From the NCBI GenBank assembly GCA_032622095.1, contig CP136062.1, forward strand, positions 143,858,351 through 143,922,350: a stretch of 64,000 bases of DNA. Reading direction: 5' to 3'. How positions within the stretch are numbered: the first letter of the stretch is position 1; every line of letters begins with the position of its first letter. The stretch is from Siphonodentalium dalli (lineage: Eukaryota; Mollusca; Scaphopoda; Gadilida; Siphonodentaliidae). The notes beneath the pieces were generated by a model. It worked only from the letters and a program-made list of their open reading frames with translations. It was not told where the DNA came from and did no database searches. Made by a program: the position numbers and the translations under genes. Below, piece after piece: positions 61,801-64,000 of this stretch.

Positions 61801-62270
61801 GTGGGCTGTAGTGCATATCGAGATGTGCATACGGTCTAATTTTCGATGCTCTGCTTCTTATAATTTCCGAGATAATAAAGTGACATTTTTTCAAATAAAG
61901 GGAGATAACTCCTCGGTGAAAGCGCGGACAAACTCGTTATGGGCCATATGGTTAGAACTCATGTACCCCAACCTACTTACCAAGTTTTGGTGTCCTACTT
62001 CTTGTACTTTTCGAGTAATAGTGATTACAAAAGTGTCAAGTATAATAATAATAATAATAATAATAACAATGAAAAATAATCGCAAAAGGACCATAACTCC
62101 GCCAAGAAACATTGGGCGGAAATCCTGATACCATTATATTTAGTAAACCTTCGATGCCTACATTCGCTAGAGATTTCGCGTTCCTACTGCAATCAGTTTC
62201 TGAGTATTTCGAAATAAACGGAAAACGACCTCAGTAGAAAAACAATATACTTCCTTGGTTACACCATGGA
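58871..62270. other. Non-coding stretch with minor repeats, no gene recognised
   Basis: It contains a hairpin at 60529-60557 (CGTTCAACGTA/TACGTTGAACG), a small one at 60566-60587, and an (ATA)n run at 62040-62066. The frame at 59649-59834 has no known relative. Confidence 0.4.
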
Positions 62271-62279
62271 AGTATAATA

Positions 62280-62660
62280 AAAGGGTCATAACTCTGGTAA
62301 AAAATGTATGACCGGACGTATTTTGCGAACTCTTGTGAGATACCCTTTTTGTGAACTCACATACCAAAAATCTTTGAAATCTATTGATAAAACATTTAAT
62401 CAAAGGACCATAACTCTGGTGAAAATATCCGACCGTTCTAGCAAAGTTTGCCAACTCGTTTCAGATAATTCTCTTGTGAACTCCAATACCAACTATCTTT
62501 CCAAACTTTTGATAATTGTTCGAAATTAACCCCGGACCACTTTCCATGGGTGCTAAACAACAAAAATTTACAAACAATGAACCGTAACTCTGGTAGAAAT
62601 GTACGAGCTGGTCTAGTCTGTAAACTCCTTGAACTGATATATCACAAATCTATGAAAGCC
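62280..62660 (+). repeat. Tandem copies of the 'ccataactctggt' repeat
   Basis: 'gtcataactctggtaaaa', 'ccataactctggtgaaaa' and 'ccgtaactctggtagaaa' start three units of about 120-170 bp. A further copy is at about 63140. This wording is common in repeats of mollusc genomes as I know them, which informs the taxon guess. Confidence 0.65.
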
Positions 62661-62704
62661 GTTGATAACAAAATAATTTGAAAATAATTTGAAAAAATAT
62701 TTTC

Positions 62705-63600
62705 GAGCGGGTTATAATAAGTCCAATCTGTGAACATTTATGTTTAATATGAACCTATATGCACGAGAATGTGTTGTGCAATCAGAGTCATAGTTGCTGG
62801 ATTCTTTCGGCGTGATAATAGTGATTATTGTAATATATTGCAGTTAAATTTTGAGTTTGACGCCAATCATACTATGTCCACCAAGATGTATCTGACCAAC
62901 ATTTCACGCTGATATTTCATTTGAGTGATAAACTCGGCGAGAAATGTTCATGGTTGTGCTAAAACAAGCGGTCGCCGACGGCGGTATCCTCCGCCCAGGT
63001 TGGCAAGTTTGGGGATGGGCATTTACAAAATATGTTTTAAAATATAACTGACATAAGTTAATATTTGTTTGATATTGGTTATTGTTTGTGTTAGTTCAGG
63101 CTTAAAATTTAAATTGCAATGTCAAACACAATTACAATCCAAGGACTATGACTCTGTTGAAAATGTCCTGTCGGGCTTAGTTTTCGAATGCATTTAAGAT
63201 ATTCCCTTGTTAACCAAAATACCAAAAATCTGTGTAATCTGTTGATAATTGTTCAAAATAACTCCCGGACAACTTTTCGGGACAGTACAACAGACGGACG
63301 GATGGAACCCATTGCTTTATCCCCAGCCGAAAAAAATCGGGCGGGGGATAAATAAGTCCAATATGTGATTATTTAGGTTCAATATGAACATATTTGAACG
63401 AGAATATGCTGTGCAATCAGAGTCATAGTTGCTGAGTTCCCTCGACGTGACAATATCAATTAATGTATCGCAGTTAAACAATATTTTGAGTTAGACGCCA
63501 ATAATATTGTGTCCACCAAAATGTATCCGACCAACATTTCACGACGCTGATATTTTTGCGTTTGAGTGATAAATTCGACGAGAAACGTTGGGCAGAGCCA
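62705..63600 (+). repeat. Direct duplication, ~630-bp spacing
   Basis: 62745-62960 and 63365-63590 share GTGCAATCAGAGTCATAGTT, 'tatgtccaccaa.atgtatc' and ACCAACATTTCACG. Both are preceded by 'ataagtccaat.tgtga'. Confidence 0.75.
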
Positions 63601-64000
63601 AAAATAACTACCGAACTTGTGCCAACCACATCTAAATGTGCATAATTATGCAGACTGAAAAATGAACATTTGTTTAAAAGATGTCGGTTCAAAGGCAGTT
63701 TCGTACTATCATTTCGATGACATGAGTTGGAAATTACTAGAGCGAATATGACTGCTAGGTTAAAAGACATACATCGATATAACCATTGTGTAACGTTGAC
63801 ACAATATCCCGTTATACAGTTATCGAAACATTTAAAAAATAAGTCAAAACCAAACACAGATTTGTTCTTATAATAGGCTATTGTGAGTTTAACTGTATTA
63901 TATTTTGTCAAATGCTCATCAAATCGAGTTTCACAGTTTGACAAAATATTGAAAAATCTACGTTTAACGAGTTTAACGAAATATGCACAAAGATGGGTAT
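63601..64000. other. Window edge, no gene recognised
   Basis: The minus open frame 63474-63944 (156 codons) overlaps the duplicated repeat at its C-terminal end and has no recognisable domain. It is not supported as a gene. Confidence 0.35.

Noticed and set aside
63474..63944. 156-codon minus-strand open frame at the window edge
   Set aside because: The C-terminal half lies in a duplicated non-coding repeat, and no domain or splice evidence supports it.
1..64000. tRNA, rRNA or snRNA genes
   Set aside because: I looked for A-box/B-box-like words such as GGTTCGAxxCC and for conserved rRNA stretches and saw none that fold convincingly; a dedicated covariance search was not possible.

Overview
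The window looks like AT-rich, repeat-rich eukaryotic (animal) nuclear DNA. The reasons are one large multi-exon gene with GT-AG introns, no bacterial gene packing, remnants of non-LTR retrotransposons, many foldback and TIR elements, and simple repeats. The style of the dispersed repeats (units with phrases like 'ccataactctggt', and ~130-bp units built on 'tttgaccttgaattgac') and the FN3-like extracellular protein suggest a mollusc or another lophotrochozoan. That taxonomic guess is an inference.

Only one convincing gene is present. It lies on the minus strand between about 54.94 kb and 36.60 kb. I could join eleven exons: 53428-54939, 52159-52858, 51433-51549, 46717-47027, 45992-46099, 44794-44950, 43741-43924, 40599-42166, 38670-40097, 37544-38113 and 36597-36862. 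All ten introns have GT...AG ends, every splice phase closes, and the joined frame from the ATG at 54915 is 6897 nt (2298 codons plus stop). The product is a chain of FN3-like beta-sandwich modules joined by 'VDxTPP' linkers, with a cysteine-rich insert in the large exon 8. No signal peptide or membrane segment is visible, so the 5' end is probably missing. Introns hold foldback elements and palindromes.

Left region (1-36.5 kb): no supported gene. It is a mosaic of mobile and repetitive DNA. It includes a 49-bp-arm foldback (1378-1583), two copies of a TIR element (2527-3081 and 3959-4400) of which one carries a nested palindromic insertion, and tandem repeats at 5.05, 7.5 and 21.5 kb. There is a foldback at 8642-9166, a near-perfect ~77-bp-stem hairpin at 12155-12317, and a composite with inverted arms around a ~42-bp minisatellite (13.4-17.2 kb). 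A segmental duplication with an RT fragment lies at 18.65-20.55 kb and a 1.32-kb tandem duplication at 22.4-25.2 kb. A hAT-like MITE with an empty site elsewhere in the window is at 28151-28756, and a foldback with 16-bp subrepeat arms is at 34.94-35.77 kb.

Right region (55-64 kb): a decayed LINE C-terminal fragment (55623-56002), a GAT microsatellite, the third copy of a hairpin-ended repeat (57.36-58.34 kb), and dispersed repeats. No gene is recognised there; 5' exons of the FN3-like gene could lie there or beyond the window.
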